Shown piece after piece: positions 1 through 5,964 of a stretch of 6,891 nt of DNA (the stretch's first letter is position 1; each line of letters opens with the position of its first letter). The stretch is from contig CAJTYN010000066.1 in NCBI GenBank assembly GCA_910584115.1, positions 1 to 6,891 on the forward strand, written 5' to 3'. The position numbers and the translations under genes are program-made. A model generated the notes under the pieces. That model ran no database searches. It saw only the letters and a program-made list of their open reading frames with translations, and was not told where the DNA came from. This stretch comes from an uncultured Lachnospiraceae bacterium. Lineage in GTDB: Bacteria; Bacillota; Clostridia; Lachnospirales; Lachnospiraceae.

Positions 1-400
1 CTGTGAGCCCGTCGATCTTCAGATCGCCCGCGCCGTTTGTGACGGTCACTGGCGCATCCATCCCCGCCGGGATATAGACGGCCGCTCTTCCTCCCTTTCC
101 AAGGGAAAACTGACCGATCCCCGCCTTCTCCTCGCGTCCCATCATGACCTTCAGTACGCCATCTTTCAGGACGACCTTCGGCTTTTCTGCCTTTTTATCC
201 ATTTTTCCGTCCAGATCCACGTGGACGTCTCCATCGGAGGCAGCCAGGATCTCAAGCGGCCAGGCATCGTTTTGGATCTCTACGGCTGAGATCTCGTCGG
301 CGGCATGATCTTCCGAGACATGCACCGCTTCTTTTTGACCGCACCCGCACAGGCTGGCTGCGGCCAACAGTACGCCTGACCATACGATCGTCTTCTTCAT
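1..400 (-). CDS. Lipoprotein with DUF4097-like beta-repeat region (C-terminus outside window)
   Basis: Translating down from the ATG at 400-398 gives 133 codons with no stop before the window edge, so the C-terminus is missing. The start is preceded by GGAGG at 406-410 with 5-nt spacing. The N-terminus is a lipoprotein signal: MKKT, then a hydrophobic run, then the lipobox LCGC with the lipidated cysteine at residue 20. The mature protein should be anchored on the outer face of the membrane. A charged stretch (about 60-80) is followed by repeated short beta-like segments. The visible end (about 112-133) has the pattern IPAGMDAPVTVTNGAGDLKI, which resembles DUF4097 'putative adhesin' repeats, a fold also reported for LiaG of the Bacillus lia envelope-stress operon. 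It begins 15 nt after the permease stop, so it is very likely the last visible gene of the regulator-kinase-transporter operon. The lipoprotein call is firm; the family call is by pattern only and the function is unknown. Confidence 0.8.
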   Translation of the reverse strand, partial: MKKTIVWSGVLLAAASLCGCGQKEAVHVSEDHAADEISAVEIQNDAWPLEILAASDGDVHVDLDGKMDKKAEKPKVVLKDGVLKVMMGREEKAGIGQFSLGKGGRAAVYIPAGMDAPVTVTNGAGDLKIDGLT

Positions 401-415
401 ACGCGCCTCCTTATC

Positions 416-1126
416 CTACATCAGATCTTTCGTTTCCACACCGCGGACGGACAGGACGGCAAAGAGCAGCGAGACTGCCACAAGCGACACAGGGAAGATG
501 CTGTCGTCTCTCATCGTCAGGTCCCCGATGTTCGCCTGTGTGAAGAGGATCAGCAAAAACGAGGAGATGATCGTCGCTTTCGAGGACCTCATCGCCAGCC
601 CGATGGCCAGTGAGATAAAGCCCATGCTCACGGTCACCGCCGCCTTCAGGATGAGCTGTACATAAAAGATCAGGCTCCCCATATCAAAATCCAGCACAAA
701 CGAATCCGGCATAAAATACGATCCCGCCAGGACGCACCCATAGACCAGGAGCTTCGTCAGCACCAACGCCGTGAAACTGAAGATCCACACCGCGAGCATC
801 TGGGATACGAGGATCTTCTGCCGCTTGATCGGATAGGAGAACATCAGCTCCATGGTCCGCTCTTTATACGCGCTGACGATGAACGAAGACAGCATGGCGC
901 TGGTCAGGACCAGAAAGGCCATGCTCGTGAACATCTCGATGGACGCGGAGATGACCTCGTTGCCTGGGGCCGCGTCCGGCATCCCGGTGTCTGGATCATT
1001 GGCGATCCCCATGTAATCAAGTGAAAAGATAAATATACAGATGCACACTGCCAGGATGACCGCTTTACGGATGTATCTGCCGATGTTGTTCTTTTTCCAT
1101 TCCAGTCTGATCAATCTCACCATCAT
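416..1126 (-). CDS. ABC-2 type transporter permease (BcrB/LanE-G-like)
   Basis: This 236-residue membrane protein is the channel subunit expected to work with the ATPase encoded just upstream. About six hydrophobic segments are visible, near residues 19-38, 63-86, 107-136, 152-178, 183-200 and 208-226. The cytoplasmic loop after the second segment carries YKERTMELMFSYPIKRQKIL (87-106), the usual ABC-2 permease layout of a charged turn followed by 'YPI+R'. Length and topology match single-domain BcrB or LanE/G permeases that export or expel peptide antibiotics. The first ATG (1126-1124) overlaps the ATPase stop as ATGA, and a second ATG follows directly; AGGAGG at 1134-1139 serves both (7 or 10 nt spacing). 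The overlap suggests translational coupling and equal subunit amounts. Only one permease is present, so a homodimer is likely, as proposed for BcrAB, rather than the LanE plus LanG pair. The substrate is not readable from sequence. Confidence 0.88.
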   Translation of the reverse strand: MMVRLIRLEWKKNNIGRYIRKAVILAVCICIFIFSLDYMGIANDPDTGMPDAAPGNEVISASIEMFTSMAFLVLTSAMLSSFIVSAYKERTMELMFSYPIKRQKILVSQMLAVWIFSFTALVLTKLLVYGCVLAGSYFMPDSFVLDFDMGSLIFYVQLILKAAVTVSMGFISLAIGLAMRSSKATIISSFLLILFTQANIGDLTMRDDSIFPVSLVAVSLLFAVLSVRGVETKDLM

Positions 1127-2040
1127 CGCCCTGCCTCCTCTGTCATCTTCAGAAAATAATCCTCCAGGGACTCCGCTTTTTTCCGGATCCCCGTGATCCC
1201 CACATCCTCCATGGCCAGGATCTTTGAGATCTCCTGGGCGGATACGTCCAGGTCATAGATGCGGATCTGTCCCTCATCGATGATCTTAAAGTTCACAAGC
1301 CCCAGTTTATCCGCCAGCACATAGGCCGCTTTTTTCGTGTGGACCACATCCAGCTCCATATACGCCAGGCTCATCTCGGAGATCTCCTTCATCGTGATCT
1401 CTTTCATGAGCACGCCGTGGTCGATCACGCCGATCATATCCGCGATGCTCTCGATCTGTGAGAGGATGTGGCTGGATACCAGGATCGTGATCGAGTATTC
1501 CGCACAGAGCATGCGCAGGAGCTCACGGATTTTTTTCATGCCCGCCGGATCCAGGCCGTTGGTCGGCTCATCCAGGATCAGAAGCTCCGGCTTGCACAGC
1601 ACGGCCCGCGCGATCCCCAGCCGCTGCTTCATGCCCAGGGAAAATTCCCGCACCGGCTTTTTTCCCGTATCCGCCAGATCCAGCATCTCCAGGACCTCCC
1701 CGATCCGACCGGGATCGTGATACCCCATGTACGCACAGTGGAGGGAGAGATTTTCCCGTCCGCTGAGATGTTCATAAAAGACCGGAGACCCGATCATACT
1801 CCCGATCCGCTCCAGCACCTCATAGGACGTGGGCGTGAGCTTTTTCCCAAAGAGCTCGATGCTCCCGCTGGTGGGCTTCCACAGGTTGGTGAGCATCTTC
1901 ATCACCGTGGTCTTGCCGGCCCCGTTCGGGCCGAGGAAGCCGTAGATCTCTCCTTTTTTGACATGCATGGATACATCCGTCACGATGTTTTTTTCACCGA
2001 TGGTCTTCGTAAGTCTGTCTGTCCGTACGATATACGTCAT
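1123..2040 (-). CDS. ABC transporter ATP-binding protein (BcrA/LanF-like)
   Basis: This 305-residue cytoplasmic ATPase powers the permease that follows it. Motifs in order: Walker A GPNGAGKTT (37-45), signature FSLGMKQR (133-140), Walker B LLILDEPTNGLDP (153-165) with catalytic Glu158, and switch histidine 191 in SSH. The 'SLGM' signature and the roughly 85-residue C-terminal extension (about 215-305) are typical of the BcrA/DrrA/LanF subfamily, which pumps peptide antibiotics away from the membrane. At the Q-loop position the sequence is IGSMIGSPVFY, with Gly84 where most ABC ATPases have Gln and LanF-type proteins have Glu. The start at 2040 is set by AGGAGG at 2048-2053, 7 nt upstream. The stop overlaps the permease start. 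It lies 99 nt after the kinase gene, in the same operon by orientation. Confidence 0.92.
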   Translation of the reverse strand: MTYIVRTDRLTKTIGEKNIVTDVSMHVKKGEIYGFLGPNGAGKTTVMKMLTNLWKPTSGSIELFGKKLTPTSYEVLERIGSMIGSPVFYEHLSGRENLSLHCAYMGYHDPGRIGEVLEMLDLADTGKKPVREFSLGMKQRLGIARAVLCKPELLILDEPTNGLDPAGMKKIRELLRMLCAEYSITILVSSHILSQIESIADMIGVIDHGVLMKEITMKEISEMSLAYMELDVVHTKKAAYVLADKLGLVNFKIIDEGQIRIYDLDVSAQEISKILAMEDVGITGIRKKAESLEDYFLKMTEEAGR

Positions 2041-2083
2041 CGTCGTTCCTCCTCTCTTTCGTTGTAGACTATTCTAGTAAATC

Positions 2084-2109
2084 GGATCTTCAAAACTCTT
2101 GACAGATCC
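2084..2109 (-). other. Hairpin between kinase and ATPase genes
   Basis: Read on the minus strand, GGATCT, a bulged G, TCAA, the loop GAGTT, TTGA and AGATCC form a 10-bp stem with one bulge. It lies in the 99-nt gap between the kinase stop and the ATPase start. No T-run follows, so it is not a standard terminator. It could protect or separate the downstream transporter mRNA, or be a regulator binding site. A smaller inverted repeat, ACTA-GAA-TAGT, sits just downstream at 2068-2078 and contains a TAGAAT that resembles a -10 box but has no matching -35. Confidence 0.4.
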
Positions 2110-2139
2110 TTACGATTTCCTTTCGCGGGACTTTTTTGA

Positions 2140-3084
2140 TCAGAATGAAGAAAATCTTCGGAGCTTCACCGTGAAGACCGTCCGCACGCCCGGCTCGCTC
2201 TCAAGGGTGATCTCGCCGCCCAGCTTGTGCGCCAGATCCTGGGCGATCGTAAGGCCAAGGCCATTTCCCTGTATGGCCCGGTTCCTGGAGTCTTCCATGG
2301 TAAAGAGCCGTTCGAATACATTCTGCGCAAAGGCCCGGTCGATCCCTTTTCCTCTGTCGGCCACGTGGATGTACACGGATCTGTCCTCTGTGCGCAGGGA
2401 CAGCCCGATATAGCCGCCGTCGGCCCCGTAGCGGATGGCGTTGGAGATGAGATTTGACAAGATCCGCCGGAGGGGTTTTGGATCCCCCCAGATATAGACC
2501 GGCTTTTCCGGGATGTCCACCTCCACCGCAAAGCCTTTTTGTGTCAGGATCTCATAAAGATCCAGCACACTCTCCCTGAAGATCTCACAGGCATCGACTT
2601 TTACGATCTCCATGTCCAGATCCCCGGCTTCCAGCTTTGCCAGCGTAAAGAACTGGTCGATCAGCCCCATCACCCCCTGGGCCTTCTCCTCCACCTTCCT
2701 CAGCATCTCCCCGTCGCCCGGGCCGCCCAGCCGCATGATCTCCAGGTATCCCAGGATGACGGTCATAGGCGTCTTGATATCGTGGGAGATGTTCGAGAGC
2801 ATCTTCTTTGACGCGATCTGGGAACGCCTGTGCTCCGCCCGTATCCTGCGGCGTTCATCCAGCATGCGGCTGATCTGCGCCGCCAGATCCATGAGGGCCT
2901 TCTCACCCGTAAAGACCATGACCTGCTCGTCGCTGTCCTCGTCTAGGATCTTCTCTAACTTCTCGCTCATCTTCCTGAGCGCCTTTTGCATGCCGGTCCG
3001 ATAGACGATCCTCTGGTACAGGATGATCCCGAGGAGCGCCGCGCATAAGACCGCCAGGAGAAAGACCGCGGCCCCCGCGCTCAT
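2140..3084 (-). CDS. Sensor histidine kinase, single N-terminal membrane helix
   Basis: This 314-residue kinase phosphorylates itself and then the regulator encoded just before it. One membrane helix (about 5-24) is followed by arginines and lysines, so the body is cytoplasmic and only a few residues could lie outside. A charged helical linker (about 30-90) leads to the dimerisation/phosphoacceptor segment SNISHDIKTPM, with His101 the expected phosphorylated residue. The ATPase domain shows the N box around NLISNAIRY (Asn215), G1 DRGKGI (243-248), F box FERLF (257-261) and G2 GNGLGL (273-278), so it looks fully active. There is no extracytoplasmic sensor domain and no clear HAMP domain, as in small kinases of peptide-antibiotic transporter operons. 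The ATG overlaps the regulator stop as ATGA, with GGAG at 3092-3095, 7 nt upstream. The stimulus is unknown; sensing within the membrane or through the transporter is an inference. Confidence 0.93.
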   Translation of the reverse strand: MSAGAAVFLLAVLCAALLGIILYQRIVYRTGMQKALRKMSEKLEKILDEDSDEQVMVFTGEKALMDLAAQISRMLDERRRIRAEHRRSQIASKKMLSNISHDIKTPMTVILGYLEIMRLGGPGDGEMLRKVEEKAQGVMGLIDQFFTLAKLEAGDLDMEIVKVDACEIFRESVLDLYEILTQKGFAVEVDIPEKPVYIWGDPKPLRRILSNLISNAIRYGADGGYIGLSLRTEDRSVYIHVADRGKGIDRAFAQNVFERLFTMEDSRNRAIQGNGLGLTIAQDLAHKLGGEITLESEPGVRTVFTVKLRRFSSF

Positions 3085-3767
3085 GACGGCGCTCCGGATC
3101 TGTACCCGATCCCCCAGACGGTGATGACGTAGCGCGGCGTCTTCGGGTTGTCCTCGATCTTGTTCCGCAGTCGGCTGATGTGGACGTTGACCGCGTTCTC
3201 GTCCCCCATGTACGCGTCGTTCCAGATCAGGGAATAGATCTGTTCTTTCGTGTAGACTTTCTTGGGGTTCTGTAAGAGCAGCCGCAAGATCCCGTATTCT
3301 TTTGCCGTCAGGGCCACCTGTTCGCCTTTTTTTGTCACCGTATGCTCCGCCAGGTCCATGACCAGATCCCCGACCATGAGGACCTCCGGCTCTGGCTGCC
3401 TCATGTATTGGGTATTCCGCCGGATGTTCGCCTTGATGCGCGCCAGGACCTCGGCCACGGAAAAAGGTTTGGTGATATAATCATCCGCCCCCAGCCCCAG
3501 GCCCAGCGTCTTATCGGAGTCCGTATCCTTCGCCGAGAGGATGATGATCGGGACCGTGTCCGTCTTTCTGATGAACTGCATCACATCCATGCCATTGATC
3601 TTCGGGATCATCAGGTCCAGCAGGACGAGATCGAAGGACCCTTTCTGAAACTTCCCGCAGGCTTCCTCTCCGTCTGCCGCGCAGACCACTCTGTAATCTT
3701 CAGTCTCCAGATAGTTTTTCAGCATCTGACTGATCTCCGGATCATCCTCCACCAACAATAACCGCAT
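3081..3767 (-). CDS. OmpR/VanR-family response regulator
   Basis: This 228-residue DNA-binding regulator is the partner of the overlapping kinase gene. The N-terminal receiver domain begins MRLLLVEDD with the acidic pocket at Glu7, Asp8 and Asp9. It carries phosphoacceptor Asp51 (LVLLDLMIP), a switch Ser78 (ILSAKD) and Lys100 (ITKPF). A winged-helix domain follows from about residue 128, including LTAKEYGILRLL, the recognition-helix region NAVNVHISRLRNKIE and the wing VWGIGYR. The ATG at 3767 was chosen because AAGGAG lies 7 nt upstream and the protein then begins exactly at the domain. An in-frame ATG at 3794 would add nine residues but has only a poor ribosome binding site. It is the first gene of the five-gene unit, 113 nt after the ABC-F gene and its terminator. 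It probably controls its own operon, but no operator can be proved from the sequence. Confidence 0.93.
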   Translation of the reverse strand: MRLLLVEDDPEISQMLKNYLETEDYRVVCAADGEEACGKFQKGSFDLVLLDLMIPKINGMDVMQFIRKTDTVPIIILSAKDTDSDKTLGLGLGADDYITKPFSVAEVLARIKANIRRNTQYMRQPEPEVLMVGDLVMDLAEHTVTKKGEQVALTAKEYGILRLLLQNPKKVYTKEQIYSLIWNDAYMGDENAVNVHISRLRNKIEDNPKTPRYVITVWGIGYRSGAPS

Positions 3768-3774
3768 CCATACT

Positions 3775-3780
3775 CTCCTT
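3775..3780 (-). promoter_or_regulatory. Ribosome binding site fixing the response-regulator start
   Basis: AAGGAG on the minus strand, 7 nt before the ATG at 3767. It supports that start over the upstream in-frame ATG at 3794, which has no comparable site. Confidence 0.75.
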
Positions 3781-3805
3781 TCCGTTCTCTTCATCTGTTC
3801 CCGTA

Positions 3806-3815
3806 TGTACGTACA
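3806..3815. promoter_or_regulatory. Palindrome TGTACGTACA upstream of the response regulator
   Basis: A perfect 10-bp palindrome lies directly after the ABC-F terminator, in the only 47 nt available as a leader for the regulator operon. Its position would suit an operator, but a palindrome this short can occur by chance. OmpR-family regulators more often use direct repeats, so this is weak. Confidence 0.2.
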
Positions 3816-3853
3816 AAAACGGCCGCCGGTCCGTATCTGCGACCGACAGCCGT
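3815..3853 (-). terminator. Rho-independent terminator after the ABC-F gene
   Basis: On the minus strand, ACGGCTGTCGGTC pairs with GACCGGCGGCCGT over 13 positions (11 Watson-Crick and two G-T wobbles) around a 9-nt loop. A run of five T follows. It starts 27 nt after the ABC-F stop. The other strand has no T-run after the stem, so it works in one direction. It separates the ABC-F transcript from the regulator operon, fully or partly. Confidence 0.85.
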
Positions 3854-3880
3854 TCTGTCATCTGATAAACGCTGCTCTTC

Positions 3881-5806
3881 CTACAGGCTCTCGGAAGCCT
3901 CCGCCAGGATCTCCCACTGTTCATAGAGGTCTTCCAGCTCCTTTCGGATGCTTTCTTTTTCCTCGGAAAGCTCTGCGCATTGCTGAGGATCGGTGGCGAT
4001 CTGGGGCTGCGACAAGAGCTGATCGATCTCATCATCCCGCCCTTCCAGCTCGCTGATCCGGGCTTCCGTCTTCTTCAGGTCGTTTTCCTGTTTTCTCTTT
4101 CGCGCCTGCTCTTCTTTCTTCTGCTTCCAGGATATCTTTTCCTGGGAAACGGCCGACGGAGCCTTTTGTGTCTCCGGGGGCGGTGCGTATATGGCCGTCA
4201 GCGCCTCTCTTTTTTCCAGATAATGATCATAGCCGCCCATATGGTCGACCAGGGCCTGGTTGGTCAGGTCCAAGATCCGCGTGGCCGTCTGGTTGATGAA
4301 ATACCGGTCGTGGGAGACATAGAGGAGCGTCCCCGTATAGCTTTTGAGCGCCTCTTCTAAGATCTCCCGGGAGGCGATATCCAGGTGGTTGGTGGGCTCG
4401 TCCAGGATCAGGAGGTTCGCCTCGGAGAGCATCAGCTTCGCCAGGGACACCCGCCCCCGCTCACCGCCGCTCAAGGAGGAGATCTTCTGGAACACGTCGT
4501 CCCCGGTAAATAAGAAAGCGGCCAGGACGTTGCGGATCTCTGTATGGGTCAGAGCCGGATATGTGTCGGAGAGTTCCTCGAAGATCGTCTTCTCCATATG
4601 GAGCACCTGGTGTTCCTGATCGTAGTACCCGATCTGCACCTTGGATCCTAATGTACACGTCCCGTGATCCGGCGGGAGCAGGCCGTTGATCAGCTTCAAG
4701 ATCGTAGTCTTCCCTGTGCCGTTGGCCCCGATCAGGGCCACCCGCTCCCCCCGTTTGATCTCAAAGGAGAGACCTGAAAAGAGTTTGTTCGGACCGAAAG
4801 ATTTTGCCAGATCCTGCACGGATAATACATCCTTCCCGCTCTCCATCCGCGGCTCTAGTCGCATGTGCATGGACTGCTCCTCCAGGATGGGCTTTTCCAG
4901 CGGCGTGATCTTCTCCAGCTTCTTCTCCCTGCTCTCGGCCCGCCGGATGGATTTTTCCCGATTAAAGGACTTCAGCTTCGCGATGACCTCCTCCTGGTGA
5001 TGGATCTCCCGCTGCTGGTTCTGATACGCCCGGTACTGGGCTTCCCTGACCTGGGCCTTCTTCTGGCCGAACGCCGTATAATCTCCTGTAAAAGAGAGCG
5101 CCTTCCCCTGCTCCAGTTCGATGACCCGCGTGACGATCCGATCCAGGAAATACCGGTCATGGGAGACGATCAGCACCGCCCCCGGATAATTTAGCAGGTA
5201 CGTCTCCAGCCAGACGATGGAATCCATGTCCAGATGGTTGGTGGGCTCGTCCAGCAGCAGGATATCCGGCTTGCCCAACAGCAGGCAGCCCAGTGCCACC
5301 CGGGTCTTCTGCCCGCCAGAGAGGTCTGCCGTCTGCTTGTGAAATTCCTCTTCCGAAAATCCCAGTCCTTTTAGGACCCCCGTCACCTCGCTCTGGCAGG
5401 CATAGCCGTTGTTCTGCTCGAATCTCTGGGTCAGGCTGGCATACGTATCCATCAGCTTCTGCAATGCCTCCCCTTCAGCCTGCTTCATGGCCAGTTCTGT
5501 CTGGCGCATCTTCTCCTCTATATCCAGAAGGTATTGTTTTTCCTTTAAGAGTTCCTGGTAGATGGTCCGGCCGCCCTGCACGTCCTGGTGCTGGGCTAAG
5601 TATCCCAGGGACGCCCCTTTTGCCAGGGTGACCTGACCGCCGTCCGGGTCCAGCTCCCTGCGGATGATCCGCAGAAGAGTGGTCTTCCCGGCTCCGTTAT
5701 TGCCGATGAGCGCTGCTTTTTCCCGTTCTTCTATATGAAAAGAGACCTGATCCAATATGGTCTTTTCCCCAAAACTTTTCTGGATGTTCTGACATGTAAG
5801 TAGCAT
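3881..5806 (-). CDS. ABC-F family ATPase (YdiF/Uup-like, ribosome-associated)
   Basis: This 641-residue protein has two ABC ATPase domains and no membrane segment, which is the ABC-F layout. ABC-F proteins bind the ribosomal E site and either help stalled translation or, in some members, protect from ribosome-targeting antibiotics. Domain 1: Walker A GNNGAGKT (35-42), LSGGQ (162-166), Walker B with DEPTNHLD (about 186-193), SHDRYF (215-220). A basic, helical inter-domain linker (about 225-325) corresponds to the P-site tRNA interaction region. Domain 2: GANGTGKT (360-367), LSGGE (445-449), DEPTNHLD (469-476), SHDRYF (498-503). A lysine- and glutamate-rich coiled coil (about 555-630) closes the protein, as in YdiF and Uup. 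Both catalytic glutamates are present. The ATG at 5806 is chosen over an in-frame ATG at 5866 because AGGAGG lies 6 nt upstream and the protein then starts directly in domain 1. It has its own promoter and terminator. Whether it gives resistance cannot be told. Confidence 0.93.
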   Translation of the reverse strand: MLLTCQNIQKSFGEKTILDQVSFHIEEREKAALIGNNGAGKTTLLRIIRRELDPDGGQVTLAKGASLGYLAQHQDVQGGRTIYQELLKEKQYLLDIEEKMRQTELAMKQAEGEALQKLMDTYASLTQRFEQNNGYACQSEVTGVLKGLGFSEEEFHKQTADLSGGQKTRVALGCLLLGKPDILLLDEPTNHLDMDSIVWLETYLLNYPGAVLIVSHDRYFLDRIVTRVIELEQGKALSFTGDYTAFGQKKAQVREAQYRAYQNQQREIHHQEEVIAKLKSFNREKSIRRAESREKKLEKITPLEKPILEEQSMHMRLEPRMESGKDVLSVQDLAKSFGPNKLFSGLSFEIKRGERVALIGANGTGKTTILKLINGLLPPDHGTCTLGSKVQIGYYDQEHQVLHMEKTIFEELSDTYPALTHTEIRNVLAAFLFTGDDVFQKISSLSGGERGRVSLAKLMLSEANLLILDEPTNHLDIASREILEEALKSYTGTLLYVSHDRYFINQTATRILDLTNQALVDHMGGYDHYLEKREALTAIYAPPPETQKAPSAVSQEKISWKQKKEEQARKRKQENDLKKTEARISELEGRDDEIDQLLSQPQIATDPQQCAELSEEKESIRKELEDLYEQWEILAEASESL

Positions 5807-5812
5807 AAAGAG

Positions 5813-5818
5813 CCTCCT
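5813..5818 (-). promoter_or_regulatory. Ribosome binding site fixing the ABC-F start
   Basis: AGGAGG on the minus strand lies 6 nt before the ATG at 5806. The longer ORF from 5866 would start upstream of the mapped -10 box and read through it, so the downstream start is strongly preferred. Confidence 0.85.
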
Positions 5819-5831
5819 ATCTTCCGGAGTT

Positions 5832-5860
5832 ATTATAACGAAAAATGGGAAAAAATACAA
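5832..5860 (-). promoter_or_regulatory. Sigma-A-type promoter of the ABC-F gene
   Basis: On the minus strand a perfect TATAAT (5832-5837) lies 17 nt downstream of TTGTAT (5855-5860), a half-consensus -35. The spacer is T-rich and the area is clearly richer in A and T than its surroundings. Transcription would start near 5825, giving a leader of only about 20 nt. That leaves no room for the attenuator leaders found before several antibiotic-induced ABC-F genes. Confidence 0.75.
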
Positions 5861-5882
5861 CGCCATTCAAACAGTATTTTCC

Positions 5883-5899
5883 GCCTGACCCCGACAGGC
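5883..5899 (-). other. Short hairpin downstream of the peptidase gene
   Basis: GCCTG and CAGGC form a 5-bp stem around a 7-nt loop in the peptidase/ABC-F gap. The minus-strand sequence after it is GGAAAATACTG, with no T-run. It could be a poor terminator for the peptidase transcript, but may be chance. Confidence 0.2.
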
Positions 5900-5900
5900 C

Positions 5901-5960
5901 TCACAGATAGGAGTACGAGTATCGGGACCCGCGGCAAAAAGACCGATCGATATCGCTCAT
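5901..5960 (-). CDS. Possible 19-residue small ORF after the peptidase gene
   Basis: An ATG at 5960-5958 begins 4 nt after the peptidase stop and runs 19 codons to a TGA at 5903-5901. The peptide is MSDIDRSFCRGSRYSYSYL, tyrosine- and serine-rich at its end. AGGAGG at 5971-5976, inside the last peptidase codons, lies 10 nt upstream, slightly far but usable, so translational coupling is possible. I recognise no family. An ORF this short is often chance, and the ribosome-site match partly reflects the run of AGG/CGG arginine codons in the peptidase tail. Confidence 0.2.
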   Translation of the reverse strand: MSDIDRSFCRGSRYSYSYL

Positions 5961-5964
5961 CTTT

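Noticed and set aside
1468..2067. 199-codon open frame on the plus strand opposite the ABC ATPase
   Set aside because: It is the mirror of a gene with all ABC motifs; it has no family resemblance, and long antisense frames are expected at this GC and codon bias.
2071..2076. TAGAAT as a -10 box for a promoter in front of the ABC ATPase
   Set aside because: No acceptable -35 lies 15-19 nt upstream; kept only as part of the structured-gap finding.
3342..3761. 139-codon plus-strand frame opposite the response regulator
   Set aside because: The minus-strand frame carries an unmistakable receiver plus winged-helix protein; the plus frame is low-complexity His/Arg/Asp-rich shadow sequence.
3742..4035. 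97-codon minus-strand frame bridging the ABC-F end and the regulator start
   Set aside because: It overlaps both real genes and runs through the terminator stem; no family-like sequence was seen.
3881..5806. Calling the ABC-F protein a known resistance gene (Vga/Lsa/Msr/OptrA type)
   Set aside because: Length, linker and C-terminal coiled coil fit YdiF/Uup-like proteins better, and no inducible leader is present.
5807..5866. Upstream extension of the ABC-F protein from the ATG at 5866
   Set aside because: It would place the start upstream of the -10 box, and the downstream ATG has a near-perfect ribosome site and aligns with the domain start.
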